From Chloroflexota bacterium (GTDB lineage Bacteria; Chloroflexota; Anaerolineae; Anaerolineales; Anaerolineaceae): a stretch of 46,207 bases of DNA. The notes under the pieces are model-generated. The model was not told the DNA's origin and searched no databases. It saw only the letters and a list, made by a program, of their open reading frames with translations. The stretch lies in assembly GCA_029265085.1 (NCBI GenBank), contig JAJUJY010000014.1:1-46207 (forward strand). Reading direction: 5' to 3'. This document shows positions 16,493-25,537 of the stretch, piece by piece; the first letter of the stretch is position 1, and the number at the start of each line of letters is the position of its first letter. The position numbers were made by a program, and so were the translations under genes.

Positions 16493-17666
16493 TGAACTCG
16501 CCCTATCGCTGCCTCCTCAAACAGAAGAAAACCGCTTAAAACGATGGCGAATGGTTCTGGGAGGAGGAGAAGCCGATGGAATTGGTATCGAACTGGGTGG
16601 CATCGAAGAGAATATGGACCGCGCTCTCCAGTCGCTGTATGATCCGCAGCGCAGCGGCGGACTGGGCGGCTCTGCGCCCTATGTAGCGCGTTGGCTTGGA
16701 GATATTCGCACCTATTTTCCCACTTCGGTGGTCCGGGTAATGCAAAAAGATGCGCTCGAAAAACTCAACCTGAAACAGATGCTCCTCCAGCCAGAATTAT
16801 TGGAAGCTGTTGAACCCGATGTGCATTTGGTGTCGGTACTGATTTCCTTAAAAAGCATCATTCCAGCCAAAACTCGCGATACTGCCCGCCAGGTCGTCCG
16901 CAAAGTGGTTGAGGAATTAGAAAAGAAACTGGCTGAAACTACCCGCCAGGCCATCTTAGGCGCGTTAAATCGGGCAGAACGAAATCGCCGCCCCCGTTAT
17001 GCTGAAATTGATTGGCAGCGCACGATCCGCCTAAATCTCAAGAATTACCAACCCAGATACAAAACGGTCATCCCAGAAAAAAGAATTGGATACAGTCGAA
17101 AGCGCACCATAAACCTGCCGCAGCGCACCGTGATTCTGTGCGTGGATCAATCGGGCTCGATGGCTTCTTCGGTAGTGTACTCGGGTATCTTTGGGGCTGT
17201 GATGGCCTCACTGCGCGCTGTAAAAACCCATATGATCGTGTTCGACACATCCGTGGTCGATTTAACAGATGAATTAAGTGACCCGGTCGATTTACTCTTT
17301 GGTACCCAGCTTGGCGGTGGTACCGATATTAATCGGGCAGTTGCCTACTGTCAGGAATTAATTCAGCATCCATCCGACACCATCTTTGTCTTAATCAGCG
17401 ATTTATACGAGGGCGGGCGAAAAGAGGAAATGCTCAAACGATTGTCCTCTTTGATTGACTCGGGTGTGCAGGTCATTGCCTTGTTAGCCTTATCCGACCA
17501 AGGTTCGCCTTCCTATGACGCGGATACGGCAGCATCTTTATCAAAGCTTGGTGCACCAGCATTTGCCTGCACACCGGATTTATTCCCTGAGTTGATGGCC
17601 GCAGCAATTCAACATCATGACATTCACCAATGGGCTGCGACCAATCAAGTTGTCTTAAAGGGCTAA
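16485..17666 (+). CDS. VWA-domain protein with intact MIDAS
   Basis: Encodes 393 residues. The C-terminal half is a von Willebrand A domain with a metal-ion site: D221-Q-S-G-S225, the Thr of L-G-G-G-T-D-I, and I-S-D. The N-terminal half is helical and basic, as in ViaA/CobT-type partners of MoxR ATPases. The ATG at 16485 is chosen because a perfect AGGAGGT lies 5 bases before it; an earlier in-frame start inside DUF5682 has no such site. It closes the operon, before a terminator at 17680. It probably recognises substrate proteins through its metal site and hands them to the ATPase. Confidence 0.92.
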   Translation: MSDELALSLPPQTEENRLKRWRMVLGGGEADGIGIELGGIEENMDRALQSLYDPQRSGGLGGSAPYVARWLGDIRTYFPTSVVRVMQKDALEKLNLKQMLLQPELLEAVEPDVHLVSVLISLKSIIPAKTRDTARQVVRKVVEELEKKLAETTRQAILGALNRAERNRRPRYAEIDWQRTIRLNLKNYQPRYKTVIPEKRIGYSRKRTINLPQRTVILCVDQSGSMASSVVYSGIFGAVMASLRAVKTHMIVFDTSVVDLTDELSDPVDLLFGTQLGGGTDINRAVAYCQELIQHPSDTIFVLISDLYEGGRKEEMLKRLSSLIDSGVQVIALLALSDQGSPSYDADTAASLSKLGAPAFACTPDLFPELMAAAIQHHDIHQWAATNQVVLKG

Positions 17667-17679
17667 GCACACAGGCAAA

Positions 17680-17716
17680 AAATGGCCAGCGATTTCGTTC
17701 AATCCGCTGGCCATTT
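17680..17716. terminator. Bidirectional terminator between the VWA gene and lysA
   Basis: AAATGGCCAGCG (17680-17691) pairs perfectly with CGCTGGCCATTT (17705-17716). It lies between convergent genes, with A-rich bases on the left and T's on the right, so it can serve both strands. Confidence 0.85.
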
Positions 17717-17730
17717 GATGGTTAACCTTA

Positions 17731-19044
17731 TTAGCGGGAGCTTACCCACCAACCAGGCTGGTCTGGTTTCTCACAGCACTGCATGACCTCCACCTGGTCT
17801 TTTTCAAGCCATAATACCGGCGGCCGCGCTGCAAAATTATAATTTGAAGACATACTTAACTGGTATGCCCCTGCAGCCGGAATTGCCAATACTTCACCGC
17901 GTTTCACCTCAGGCAGCCAGATTTCCGGGATTAGAACATCGCCAGATTCGCAGAACTTACCCACAACACGGACTTTTTGCACCGGTTTCTCAGCCGCACG
18001 ATCGACAACCCGGGCAGTGTATTGAGCCTGATATAACGCCACCCGCGGATTATCCGCCAAACCACCATCTACTGCCACGATATGCGTCCCGCTCGGGGTA
18101 GTTTTTTGAGTTCCAATCCGGTACAACGCCACACCGGCTCGGGCAACAATCCAACGCCCCGGTTCCAATATGATCTTGGGCAAAGGCCAACCCAGGCGAT
18201 TACATTCTTCTTGCACAGTCTCAGAAACAATTTTTACCCAGGGTTCTGCATCATCAGGTGCGTCTGCTTCAGTATAACGAACCCCCCAACCGCCGCCTGG
18301 ACTGATTTCTTCTGGAATATAGCCTTCATCTGCCGCCACTTTATACAGCATCTGGATTGCCTGTCGGTAGGGCTCAGCTTCAAAGATTTGTGACCCTAAA
18401 TGCGTATGCAAACCGGTTAACTGCAAAGAAGCGCTGGATTTTGCTAATCGAATTGCTTCAGCAGCTTCGCCATTTTGAATATGCAAACCAAATTTGCTGT
18501 CCGAATGGGATGTTTCGATATGCGGATGGGTATTCACATTCAAATCTGGAGTAATTCGCAACCAAATCCTGGCTTTTTTACCCATCTTTTGGGCTAATTG
18601 TTCCAGATAAGATAATTCATCCAGGCTATCTACAACGATTGACTGAATTTCCCAATCAAGCGCAGCTTCCAGCTCAGCCTGGGTCTTATTATTTCCATGC
18701 AGATGAACCACATCTGCGGCAAATCCGGCCTGTTTGGCAATATTTATTTCACCCGTGCTGACTACATCCACCCCTGCCCCTAATGAAGCCAGGTGGGCTG
18801 CCATCGCATAAGACAAATATGCTTTTCCCGCATAAGCAATCATTGCTTCTGCGGGATAATAGCGAGCAAATAATTCTTTCAGGCGGTTGACCTGGTACCG
18901 TATCGTTCCACCATCATACAAATAAAGTGGAGTACCGTATTGCTCAACCAGTTTATCTAAATCATGTCCTGCTATTGATAATTTACCCTGAGAGTCAACT
19001 TCGGCCGAAACCGGAAAAACTGAAATATCAACTTTTGCAACCAT
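17731..19044 (-). CDS. lysA: Diaminopimelate decarboxylase
   Basis: The last enzyme of lysine biosynthesis, a PLP enzyme that decarboxylates meso-diaminopimelate to L-lysine. The 437 residues include the PLP lysine K74 in I-A-Y-A-G-K-A-Y, H-L-G-S-Q in the barrel, the phosphate-binding S-P-G-G-G-W-G, E-P-G-R-W-I-V, and the C-terminal C-E-S-G-D active-site motif of DapDC. The ATG at 19044 is used; a GTG one codon upstream is possible, and AGGA lies about 10 bases upstream. It stands alone, with no other lys or dap gene beside it. Confidence 0.93.
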   Translation of the reverse strand: MVAKVDISVFPVSAEVDSQGKLSIAGHDLDKLVEQYGTPLYLYDGGTIRYQVNRLKELFARYYPAEAMIAYAGKAYLSYAMAAHLASLGAGVDVVSTGEINIAKQAGFAADVVHLHGNNKTQAELEAALDWEIQSIVVDSLDELSYLEQLAQKMGKKARIWLRITPDLNVNTHPHIETSHSDSKFGLHIQNGEAAEAIRLAKSSASLQLTGLHTHLGSQIFEAEPYRQAIQMLYKVAADEGYIPEEISPGGGWGVRYTEADAPDDAEPWVKIVSETVQEECNRLGWPLPKIILEPGRWIVARAGVALYRIGTQKTTPSGTHIVAVDGGLADNPRVALYQAQYTARVVDRAAEKPVQKVRVVGKFCESGDVLIPEIWLPEVKRGEVLAIPAAGAYQLSMSSNYNFAARPPVLWLEKDQVEVMQCCEKPDQPGWWVSSR

Positions 19045-19141
19045 CACATCATTTCCTGCAACATTATCGATGAACTTGGTATTGATAACCGTAATATTAA
19101 TTGATGCGATGATACCACCGATTTCCGCAGATGTGTAGCTG

Positions 19142-19669
19142 TTATTTCAGGTATTCTTCGATCCCTTGCACCGCCAAAATCTCTCCATAGTAAATGCGAT
19201 GATAATCTTTGTTGGGATAGTTCTTATCGATATCAGCAGACAAGAAATTTTCTGGTCGAAAATCATCAAAATAGATCTTTCGGCATTCAATCACCAATTC
19301 AGCTTCGGCAAATACCGGTGAGGCAACCTTACTGGCTGAAATTGGGGTAAGACCCGCTGAGGCAATTTTGTCTCCATCCCGTCCAGAACGCGCTCCTAAA
19401 AGAGATAAAGCCTTCCGATATTGTGACGGGAATACAGAGAGTGTAAAAGTATCGTATTTTTCCAAGAATTCATAGGTGTAGCGAACTGGACGCACCACTA
19501 CTTGCGCAAATGGTTTATTCCACATTGCTCCTAAGCTACCCCAGGCAACCGTCATGGTGTTGTATTGTCCGGATTGAAAATCTCCGCTGGTAAGTAATAA
19601 CCATTGGTGTTCCCACAATGAAAATCCGCGGATGAATAATTTTTCGATCGGTATGTTCTGTAATTCCAT
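19142..19669 (-). CDS. Flavin reductase family protein (FMN-binding split barrel)
   Basis: Encodes 175 residues of the flavin-reductase-like split-barrel fold: an N-terminal T-M-T-V-A-W-G-S strand, V-R-P-V-R-Y-T in the FMN phosphate region, and F-T-L-S-V-F-P. Members bind FMN and act as NAD(P)H:flavin reductases or as oxygen-sensitive flavoproteins. The ATG at 19669 is preferred because GGAG lies 9 bases before it; a TTG at 19684 is the longer alternative. The substrate is unknown, and the gene is not linked to a monooxygenase. Confidence 0.85.
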   Translation of the reverse strand: MELQNIPIEKLFIRGFSLWEHQWLLLTSGDFQSGQYNTMTVAWGSLGAMWNKPFAQVVVRPVRYTYEFLEKYDTFTLSVFPSQYRKALSLLGARSGRDGDKIASAGLTPISASKVASPVFAEAELVIECRKIYFDDFRPENFLSADIDKNYPNKDYHRIYYGEILAVQGIEEYLK

Positions 19670-19867
19670 CAGGTTGTTCTCCAATCTTGGTTTGTGGTTG
19701 ACAAAAATTATTATAACCCGTGAATTGCTCTTTGGAATTTTTGATCTGCAATTTTTTTTGTCTGGCGGTTCCAGGCTGGGTTTTTATGTATAATTATGAC
19801 TAAGGGATTATAAAAAACAAATCGTTATTTTCCCCCTTGAAAAAATACCGGGAAATGGAGGTCAATT

Positions 19868-20137
19868 ATGGCTCCCCGAAATACAGTTGAAGAAAAACAA
19901 ATCATCAAATTGCTGCAGCAATTGCAAATGGATGATGCCAAAAGAAATGCCTGGATTGAGCAAATTCAGACCACTGGGTTAACAGAAGAAATTGCTGAAG
20001 AAATCCACCAAATGTTAACATCAGGTGATGGAGAACATGCCGACCAAATTGCTCGTACCCGCCACTTGATGGAATTTACCAATTTGGTAAAACGATGGCG
20101 ATTATCAATCCAATCCAAGCATTTTGGCCGCCGATAA
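19868..20137 (+). CDS. Small helical protein, unknown
   Basis: Encodes 89 residues, mostly alpha-helical and charged (E-E-K-Q-I-I-K-L-L-Q-Q-L-Q-M-D-D-A-K, then E-E-I-A-E-E-I-H). A good TGGAGG ribosome site stands about 6 bases before the ATG, and a TATAAT (19789-19794) lies upstream. A terminator follows at 20152, so the gene is a single unit. No family is recognised. Confidence 0.7.
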   Translation: MAPRNTVEEKQIIKLLQQLQMDDAKRNAWIEQIQTTGLTEEIAEEIHQMLTSGDGEHADQIARTRHLMEFTNLVKRWRLSIQSKHFGRR

Positions 20138-20151
20138 CCATTAACAGACAC

Positions 20152-20190
20152 AAAAAATGCCGGATGATTAATTCCGGCATTTTTTGTTTA
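20152..20190. terminator. Terminator between the small helical gene and the P-type ATPase
   Basis: AAAAAATGCCGGA (20152-20164) pairs perfectly with TCCGGCATTTTTT (20173-20185), with an 8-base loop. The T-run suits the plus strand, and the A-run suits the minus-strand gene that ends at 20217. Confidence 0.88.
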
Positions 20191-20216
20191 ATTGATCTTG
20201 TGAAGTACGAGGTGGA

Positions 20217-22967
20217 TTAACCAGCAGTTTTCCGCCGCATGAATATCTTAAAGATCTCTATCCCAATAAATACAGCTGTACTCATTGCCAGGCTAACCAA
20301 TAAATCTACCAGCGGCAAAGCAACTGTTCCAAACACATTTTGCAGGAAAGGCAGATAAATCACTGCAAATTGCAACAGGATTGTGAGGATTACTGCACCC
20401 AACAACGGCATATTCGTCTTCAATCCTATTTGGAAAAGTGAATACCAGTCAGACCTTAAGGCTAACACATTCCCCATTTGGGCGAATGTCAGTGTTGTAA
20501 AGATCATAGTTTGCCAGGTCTCGGTTCGTCCGGTGTTGATAGCCCACAATCCAGAAGCCAGGGATACGGACCCGAGCAGTAAGCCAATCCAGATGATATC
20601 TCGAGCCATGCCTCTGTCAAAAATATTTTCGTTAGGGGAGTGCGGCTTCCGCAGCATTGTGTTTTTTTCAGCCGGTTCGACTGTTAATGCCAAACCCGGT
20701 AAACCATCAGTTACAAGGTTGACCCATAAGATTTGTAAAGGTGTTAGCGGTAAATGCAAACCTAAGAAAGGCCCAGCCAACATCACCCAAATTTCACCAG
20801 CATTAGAGGTAACTGCATATTTCACAAATTTGCGGATATTGTCATAAATCCGGCGGCCTTCTTCCACGGCTGCCACAATAGTCGCAAAGTTATCATCCAA
20901 CAGCACCATATCCGAAGCTTCTTTAGAAACATCGGTACCAGTAATACCCATAGCGACACCGATATCAGCTTTCTTCAGTGCCGGGGCATCATTAACGCCG
21001 TCACCGGTCATCGCCACAATCTGGCCTTTATCCTGCAAGGCCTGAACGATTTTTAGCTTATGTTCCGGTGATACCCGGGCAAACACCGAAGCATCCTCAA
21101 GCTGATCTTTCAGGGTATCCACCGACATGTTCTCTAAATCCTGGCCGGTAATAACACGTCCCTGGCGGGTGATGCCTAAATCTTTGGCAATGTGGAGCGC
21201 CGTCAGTGGATGGTCTCCCGTTATCATGATAGGACGAATACCGGCGGTTTGTGCGGTATGAACTGCGTCTTTTACTTCAGGGCGCGCAGGATCAATCATG
21301 CCAACCATACCAAGCAATACCAAATTCTGTTCCACCGGTTGGTCAGTATCTTTTATCTGCGCAGATTGTCGAATCTGGTAGGCCACTCCAAGCACGCGCA
21401 TACCGTTTTGGGCCATCGCATTATTGGCTTCAACAATCCGTTCCCGCCAGGATACATCGATTTTTTCCTCATGTCCATTAAACCAGACCCGGTCACAGAC
21501 CTCCAGCAAACCATCTACAGCACCCTTGGTAATGGCGATATAGGGCTGGTTTGCCAATGACGGCATAGAATGGTACTGTTTTTCTAGCACTTCCGGAAGA
21601 AGCTCCGGCCTGGTTTCATGAATGGTCGTCATCCGTTTACGATCTGAATCAAAGGGCAGTTCTGCAACCCGCGGCATCGCTTTTTCCAAATCTGCCTTCA
21701 TCAATCCAGTCCGTGCGGCTGCAATAACCAGTGCGCCTTCGGTCGGATCGCCAACTGAACTGTATCCGCTGTTGTCATCAGATTTCTCTAAGATTGCATC
21801 ATTGCACAAAGCCCCGCCAGCCAACATCATAGCTACGGCTGGTTCTTGAACCAGGATCGGGTGGGCAATTTCCTCCGCGCTTAATAGCGGGGTAAAACTT
21901 CGGACTTCCTCCAGGAAGTTAAGCTTATTACCTGCCACATCCACAACGGTGACCGTCATTTTATTTTCAGTCAATGTACCGGTCTTGTCAGAACAAATCA
22001 CAGTGACTGAGCCCAGAGTTTCTACCGCGGGAAGTTTGCGGATTAATGCCCGGCGCTGAAGCATCCTTTGCGAACCTAAAGCCAGAGCAATCGTTACAAC
22101 TGCTGCCAAACCTTCCGGCACAGCCGCCACAGCCATGCTGATGGCTGTTTGGAACATGATCCGAACCGGCTCACCACGCAAAACGCCTAATGCGAATACG
22201 ACGGCCACAATTCCCAGGGCAGCAATTGCCAATCCCCTACCCAACTGCTCGAGACGACGCTGCAGAGGAGTTGACTCGCTGCCTACCGATTGAATCAAAT
22301 CAGCAATTTTTCCCAATTCGGTATTCATGCCCGTGTTGGTGACCACAGCCAATCCGCGGCCATAGGTCGTAACAGTTCCCATATATACAAGATTGTACCG
22401 GTCACCCAAACTGGCGTTTTCGCTTGCGATGGCGTCCGTGTTTTTCTCTACGGGCTCCGATTCACCGGTCAAGACGGCTTCCTGTACCCGTAAATTTATC
22501 GCTTCAATTAACCGAGCATCTGCTGGTACGGCATCACCAGCGTCTAGTTGTACAATATCACCCGGCACCAGTTGTTGCGCAGGCATTTCCACCAGATGAC
22601 CGTTACGGCGAACTTTCACTTTGGGAACCGCCATCTTTTTCAATGCGGCCATTGCCTGTTCTGCACGATATTCCTGAGTAAAGCCCAAGATAGCATTCAA
22701 GACAACAATAACAAGAATAACGATTGCGTCTTTATATTCTTGCAGCAAAATAGAAATCACCGCAGAAATCATCAGGATCACAACCATAATGCCGGTTAGT
22801 TGTTCCCATAAAATTTTCCACGGCGACTTCATCCCCCTGTCAACCAATTCATTCAGGCCGTATTTCGCTTGACGGCGGGAGACTTCCTCAGAACTTAAAC
22901 CATCTTTTGGATTTGTCTCCAGTTTTTCAAGCGTTTCCGGAACAGTTACTTGATACCAATTTTTCAT
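20217..22967 (-). CDS. Cation-transporting P-type ATPase (P2A, Ca2+/Mn2+ type)
   Basis: A 916-residue P-type ATPase. The phosphorylation motif is D-K-T-G-T around residue 328, the actuator motif is L-T-G-E-S-E-P, and the hinge is T-G-D-G-V-N-D-A-P. The M4 motif P-E-G-L and the M6 motif N-L-V-T-D-G-L-P are those of the calcium-pump (SERCA/PMCA) group, which also moves Mn2+. It exports divalent ions from the cytoplasm. The ATG has GGAGGG 5 bases upstream. The leader carries a manganese riboswitch and terminator, so manganese export is the likely job. About ten hydrophobic segments are present, as in full-length pumps. Confidence 0.95.
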   Translation of the reverse strand: MKNWYQVTVPETLEKLETNPKDGLSSEEVSRRQAKYGLNELVDRGMKSPWKILWEQLTGIMVVILMISAVISILLQEYKDAIVILVIVVLNAILGFTQEYRAEQAMAALKKMAVPKVKVRRNGHLVEMPAQQLVPGDIVQLDAGDAVPADARLIEAINLRVQEAVLTGESEPVEKNTDAIASENASLGDRYNLVYMGTVTTYGRGLAVVTNTGMNTELGKIADLIQSVGSESTPLQRRLEQLGRGLAIAALGIVAVVFALGVLRGEPVRIMFQTAISMAVAAVPEGLAAVVTIALALGSQRMLQRRALIRKLPAVETLGSVTVICSDKTGTLTENKMTVTVVDVAGNKLNFLEEVRSFTPLLSAEEIAHPILVQEPAVAMMLAGGALCNDAILEKSDDNSGYSSVGDPTEGALVIAAARTGLMKADLEKAMPRVAELPFDSDRKRMTTIHETRPELLPEVLEKQYHSMPSLANQPYIAITKGAVDGLLEVCDRVWFNGHEEKIDVSWRERIVEANNAMAQNGMRVLGVAYQIRQSAQIKDTDQPVEQNLVLLGMVGMIDPARPEVKDAVHTAQTAGIRPIMITGDHPLTALHIAKDLGITRQGRVITGQDLENMSVDTLKDQLEDASVFARVSPEHKLKIVQALQDKGQIVAMTGDGVNDAPALKKADIGVAMGITGTDVSKEASDMVLLDDNFATIVAAVEEGRRIYDNIRKFVKYAVTSNAGEIWVMLAGPFLGLHLPLTPLQILWVNLVTDGLPGLALTVEPAEKNTMLRKPHSPNENIFDRGMARDIIWIGLLLGSVSLASGLWAINTGRTETWQTMIFTTLTFAQMGNVLALRSDWYSLFQIGLKTNMPLLGAVILTILLQFAVIYLPFLQNVFGTVALPLVDLLVSLAMSTAVFIGIEIFKIFMRRKTAG

Positions 22968-23000
22968 AATCCCTCCGCTAATAATTTCTGCTCCCGAGAT

Positions 23001-23036
23001 AAAAAAAGACCATCACGGAAACCCGAAGATGGTCTT
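23001..23036 (-). terminator. Riboswitch-controlled intrinsic terminator
   Basis: On the minus strand AGACCATC (23036-23029) pairs with GATGGTCT (23014-23007), followed by a T-run (23007-23001). Its left arm overlaps the 3' end of the riboswitch aptamer, so ligand binding and termination are mutually exclusive. Confidence 0.85.
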
Positions 23037-23126
23037 GCTGAGCGCATATCACGCGAAAACTGCCGGAAGTTACCTTCGTCATGACGACAGTTAAACCCAA
23101 TTTCTTGGGCAGCTACTCCCCATACG
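23029..23126 (-). promoter_or_regulatory. yybP-ykoY (Mn2+-sensing) riboswitch controlling the P-type ATPase
   Basis: Read on the minus strand, the leader has GGGGAGTAGC (about 23121-23112) near its 5' end and GCAAGACC (23038-23031) at its 3' end, the two conserved blocks of the yybP-ykoY class. Hairpin-forming sequence lies between. The class binds Mn2+ and usually turns on Mn exporters. The 3' conserved block merges into a terminator stem, which fits an ON switch acting by antitermination. Confidence 0.85.
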
Positions 23127-23132
23127 CAGTCG

Positions 23133-23161
23133 AGTTTACTCAAACTATAAGTTATTGTCAA
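23133..23161 (-). promoter_or_regulatory. Sigma-70-type promoter of the riboswitch/ATPase transcript
   Basis: On the minus strand a perfect -35 TTGACA (23161-23156) is followed after 17 bases by TAAACT (23138-23133). The predicted start near 23126 is directly at the 5' edge of the aptamer. Confidence 0.75.
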
Positions 23162-23207
23162 GCACACCGGCAAAAATGAAAATTTTCCTTCATTACATAC
23201 CTGATGG

Positions 23208-23516
23208 TTAAGGAATCCACTTGCCGATGTCCGTCCAGGCATATGACAAATGCGCAGCCAGATTCGCATCCAGTCTTTTGGCAATCCGGCGTTGAATGAA
23301 ATCCATCAATTCAACCCCACCAATTTCATTTAATCTTTTTCCAATCTCACGAGCCCGGATATGCCTGCAGTGCATATTAAAAGGACCCCCTGGATGTTCC
23401 GACAAGAAATCATCCCGTTTACCAATTGAAACCAATTCTTCAACGATCTTATCAATCTCCGGTTTTAACTGTGCGGGATATGGACGCTTGCCAAACAAAT
23501 CTTCAAAAAATCCCAT
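23208..23516 (-). CDS. Small soluble protein, unknown function
   Basis: Encodes 102 residues, starting M-G-F-F-E-D-L-F and containing two Arg/Lys-rich helices (H-I-R-A-R-E-I-G-K-R-L, I-Q-R-R-I-A-K-R-L). The ATG at 23516 has AGGAGGG six bases before it, which is better supported than an upstream in-frame start at 23639. No family is recognised. It is divergent from the PIG-L gene, with the two starts about 100 bases apart. Confidence 0.6.
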   Translation of the reverse strand: MGFFEDLFGKRPYPAQLKPEIDKIVEELVSIGKRDDFLSEHPGGPFNMHCRHIRAREIGKRLNEIGGVELMDFIQRRIAKRLDANLAAHLSYAWTDIGKWIP

Positions 23517-23614
23517 GGGTCCCTCCTTCTCAGGTATGATATATAAAAATATTTTATCATTAACCGGTATCGCCTGCGCATCTTCAATAGATACGCATTT
23601 AGGATTGTAAACGA

Positions 23615-24352
23615 ATGACCTGGATATACCTATCCCCACATCTGGATGATGTAGTTCTTTCTTGCGGCGGAATCATTAGGGAGCAACTTCATACAAATGA
23701 AGCTGTAGAAATATGGACCATTTGTGCTGGTGATCCGGTGGACTTTCCCCTATCGCCGCTGGCATTAGAGCTTCACGCGCGGTGGAATACCGGTATTCAA
23801 GCAGTTGCAGCCCGCCGCCAGGAAGATATCGCTGCGTGCAAGAGGCTAGGAGCAAAATACAGGCATTTTAACATCCCTGATTGTATCTACCGCCGTAATC
23901 CGCTTACTGGCGCACCGCTTATCCCAGAAAATGATTTGCTTTTCCAACCTCTCCCAGCAGTGGAATACCCATTAATGCATTTGATCAGCCAACAAATTCG
24001 AAATTTGCTCCCCCAAGACGCCCAGCTGGTAAGCCCTTTAACCCTGGGCGGGCACATTGATCATCACCTGGTCCGGCAGGCAGCCGAACAGCTCGGCAAC
24101 CCTCTATATTTTTATGCCGATTACCCGTATGCAGCCCAGCATCTATCCCAGTTAGAAAATGTTTTACCTGTGGGCAGCCTGGCAAGACAATTTTCTATCT
24201 CAGAGCAGAGTTTGGCCGCCTGGCAAGAAGCTGTAGCCTGCCACGAATCTCAAATCAGCACGTTTTGGGGCGGCATTGAGGAAATGAAATCCGCGATAAA
24301 AAAGTACAAAGAACAGCATGGCGGAACTTACTTATGGTATTTCGCAAAATAA
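23615..24352 (+). CDS. PIG-L family zinc-dependent deacetylase
   Basis: Encodes 245 residues. The family's zinc motif is P-H-L-D-D (His9, Asp11, Asp12), and the later zinc ligands are in G-G-H-I-D-H-H. PIG-L/LmbE enzymes remove acetyl groups from N-acetylglucosamine-type substrates, as in GPI anchors, mycothiol or bacillithiol. The real substrate is not known here. AGGA lies about 10 bases before the ATG; the gene starts just upstream of a small divergent gene. Confidence 0.9.
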   Translation: MTWIYLSPHLDDVVLSCGGIIREQLHTNEAVEIWTICAGDPVDFPLSPLALELHARWNTGIQAVAARRQEDIAACKRLGAKYRHFNIPDCIYRRNPLTGAPLIPENDLLFQPLPAVEYPLMHLISQQIRNLLPQDAQLVSPLTLGGHIDHHLVRQAAEQLGNPLYFYADYPYAAQHLSQLENVLPVGSLARQFSISEQSLAAWQEAVACHESQISTFWGGIEEMKSAIKKYKEQHGGTYLWYFAK

Positions 24353-24516
24353 GCAAATTACAATTTTGTTATGCGAAATGGCTGCCAATTTTTTCTATGG
24401 TTTCCTGAATTAATGTTAAAATCATTTAATTGATTCCATTTTTTAACCTGCTTCAAATTGAAAGGATGCCAATTAAGGCATAAAAGATATTTGAGGTAGA
24501 TATTGGAAATTTGTGC

Positions 24517-24522
24517 TATACT
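24517..24522 (+). promoter_or_regulatory. -10 box for a leaderless start of the MutL/PDWL operon
   Basis: TATACT is followed after six bases by the ATG at 24529, with no ribosome site. This places the transcript start at about the ATG. Confidence 0.5.
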
Positions 24523-24528
24523 GATTAC

Positions 24529-24789
24529 ATGCATGAGCCTGAGAGGTACTGGACAGCCTGGGCGCAATCATTGCATAACCGGGGGATAAAAGACCTGGCT
24601 GCGACACTTCTGGACGCACTTGGTCCACTCCGTTTACTGCTTGCCCAGGTTCTTTTTGCAGGGTTACCGTTTCTGGATCGCCAAAATGGCGACAACAGTC
24701 AATGGCAAGCCTTTGTTAAAGTCCTGGAAAACCCCGAACTCAGCCGTTCGTTTACTACATTCCTGCGCAAGGAGAACATAGATAGTTAG
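24529..24789 (+). CDS. Small protein, first gene of the MutL/PDWL operon, unknown
   Basis: Encodes 86 residues, with one hydrophobic helix (about 31-45, L-G-P-L-R-L-L-L-A-Q-V-L-F-A-G-L) and a basic C-terminus. No family is recognised. It begins right after a -10 box and runs into the next gene with a one-base gap, so it is co-transcribed. Its start is set by the ATG at 24529; an in-frame TTG at 24511 lies upstream of the -10 and would not be transcribed. Confidence 0.65.
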   Translation: MHEPERYWTAWAQSLHNRGIKDLAATLLDALGPLRLLLAQVLFAGLPFLDRQNGDNSQWQAFVKVLENPELSRSFTTFLRKENIDS

Positions 24790-24790
24790 C

Positions 24791-25537
24791 ATGCTCCTAA
24801 ACATCCTTGGACTGGTAATCATCTTAATCTCGGCAGGGTTCATGTTATTTTATTCACTGCCGCAAAAAAAAGGAGAGCGGTTACCGCTTCGCCATATTCC
24901 AGCCATCACAAAATTGCGCAAAGCGATTGGTTTGGCCGTAGAAAAAGGTACCCGGTTACATATCTCCTTGGGAAAAGGCAGCCTGACAGAACCTGTTGCC
25001 GCAGCGAGCCTGGTTGGCTTGAGTACGCTTGAACGCATCGCTACGATCAGTTCGGTCAGCGATCGTCCTCCGCTCGCCACCAGCGGTGACGGCGGCCTGG
25101 CAATTTTAAGTCAGGATACCTTAAAAGCAGCATACCGGATCAGCAATGCGCTGGAGCTTTACGAACCAGACCGGGGAAGATTGACTGGTCCTACCCCATT
25201 CTCCTATATTGCAGGGGCACTCCCAACAACAGATACAGAAAATGTAACCGCGCATGTTTTGGTCGGCAACTTTGGCCCAGAAGTTGGGTTATTGAGTGAA
25301 GCCGCAGAACAAGATGGAGCGTTTGTTTTAGCTGCCAGTGATTCGTTATCTGCACAGGCTGTTCTATACGCCAGCGCAGCAGAGCCCTTGATTGGCGAGG
25401 AAGTTTATGCAGTTCCCGCCTATCTTGAAGCCGGCCCTATCCATTACGCCAGCTTACGCACCCAGGATATTTTACGCTGGGGTGTTATTGGTTTCCTGAT
25501 CATTGGATCTGTCCTGAAACTGGCAGGTATTTTATGA
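24791..25537 (+). CDS. Membrane protein of the MutL/PDWL operon (possible DUF6754)
   Basis: Encodes 248 residues with a transmembrane helix at residues 2-22 and another at the C-terminus (about 228-247), enclosing a soluble alpha/beta domain of about 200 residues. That middle part has T-S-G-D-G-G and G-N-F-G-P-E-V-G-L-L-S-E-A-A-E-Q-D, recalling the DUF6754 family, but I am not sure. Function is unknown. It overlaps the next gene by the ATGA overlap at 25534. Confidence 0.65.
   Translation: MLLNILGLVIILISAGFMLFYSLPQKKGERLPLRHIPAITKLRKAIGLAVEKGTRLHISLGKGSLTEPVAAASLVGLSTLERIATISSVSDRPPLATSGDGGLAILSQDTLKAAYRISNALELYEPDRGRLTGPTPFSYIAGALPTTDTENVTAHVLVGNFGPEVGLLSEAAEQDGAFVLAASDSLSAQAVLYASAAEPLIGEEVYAVPAYLEAGPIHYASLRTQDILRWGVIGFLIIGSVLKLAGIL

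Noticed and set aside
23162..23207. A terminator for the small gene at 23208 on the minus strand
   Set aside because: ATGAAAATTTTC/TTCAT pairing is short and lacks a G/C-rich stem.
24353..24516. A small gene or RNA in the gap before the MutL/PDWL operon
   Set aside because: The A/T-rich 164 bases have no supported frame, terminator or strong structure; only a -10 box at its right end is credible.
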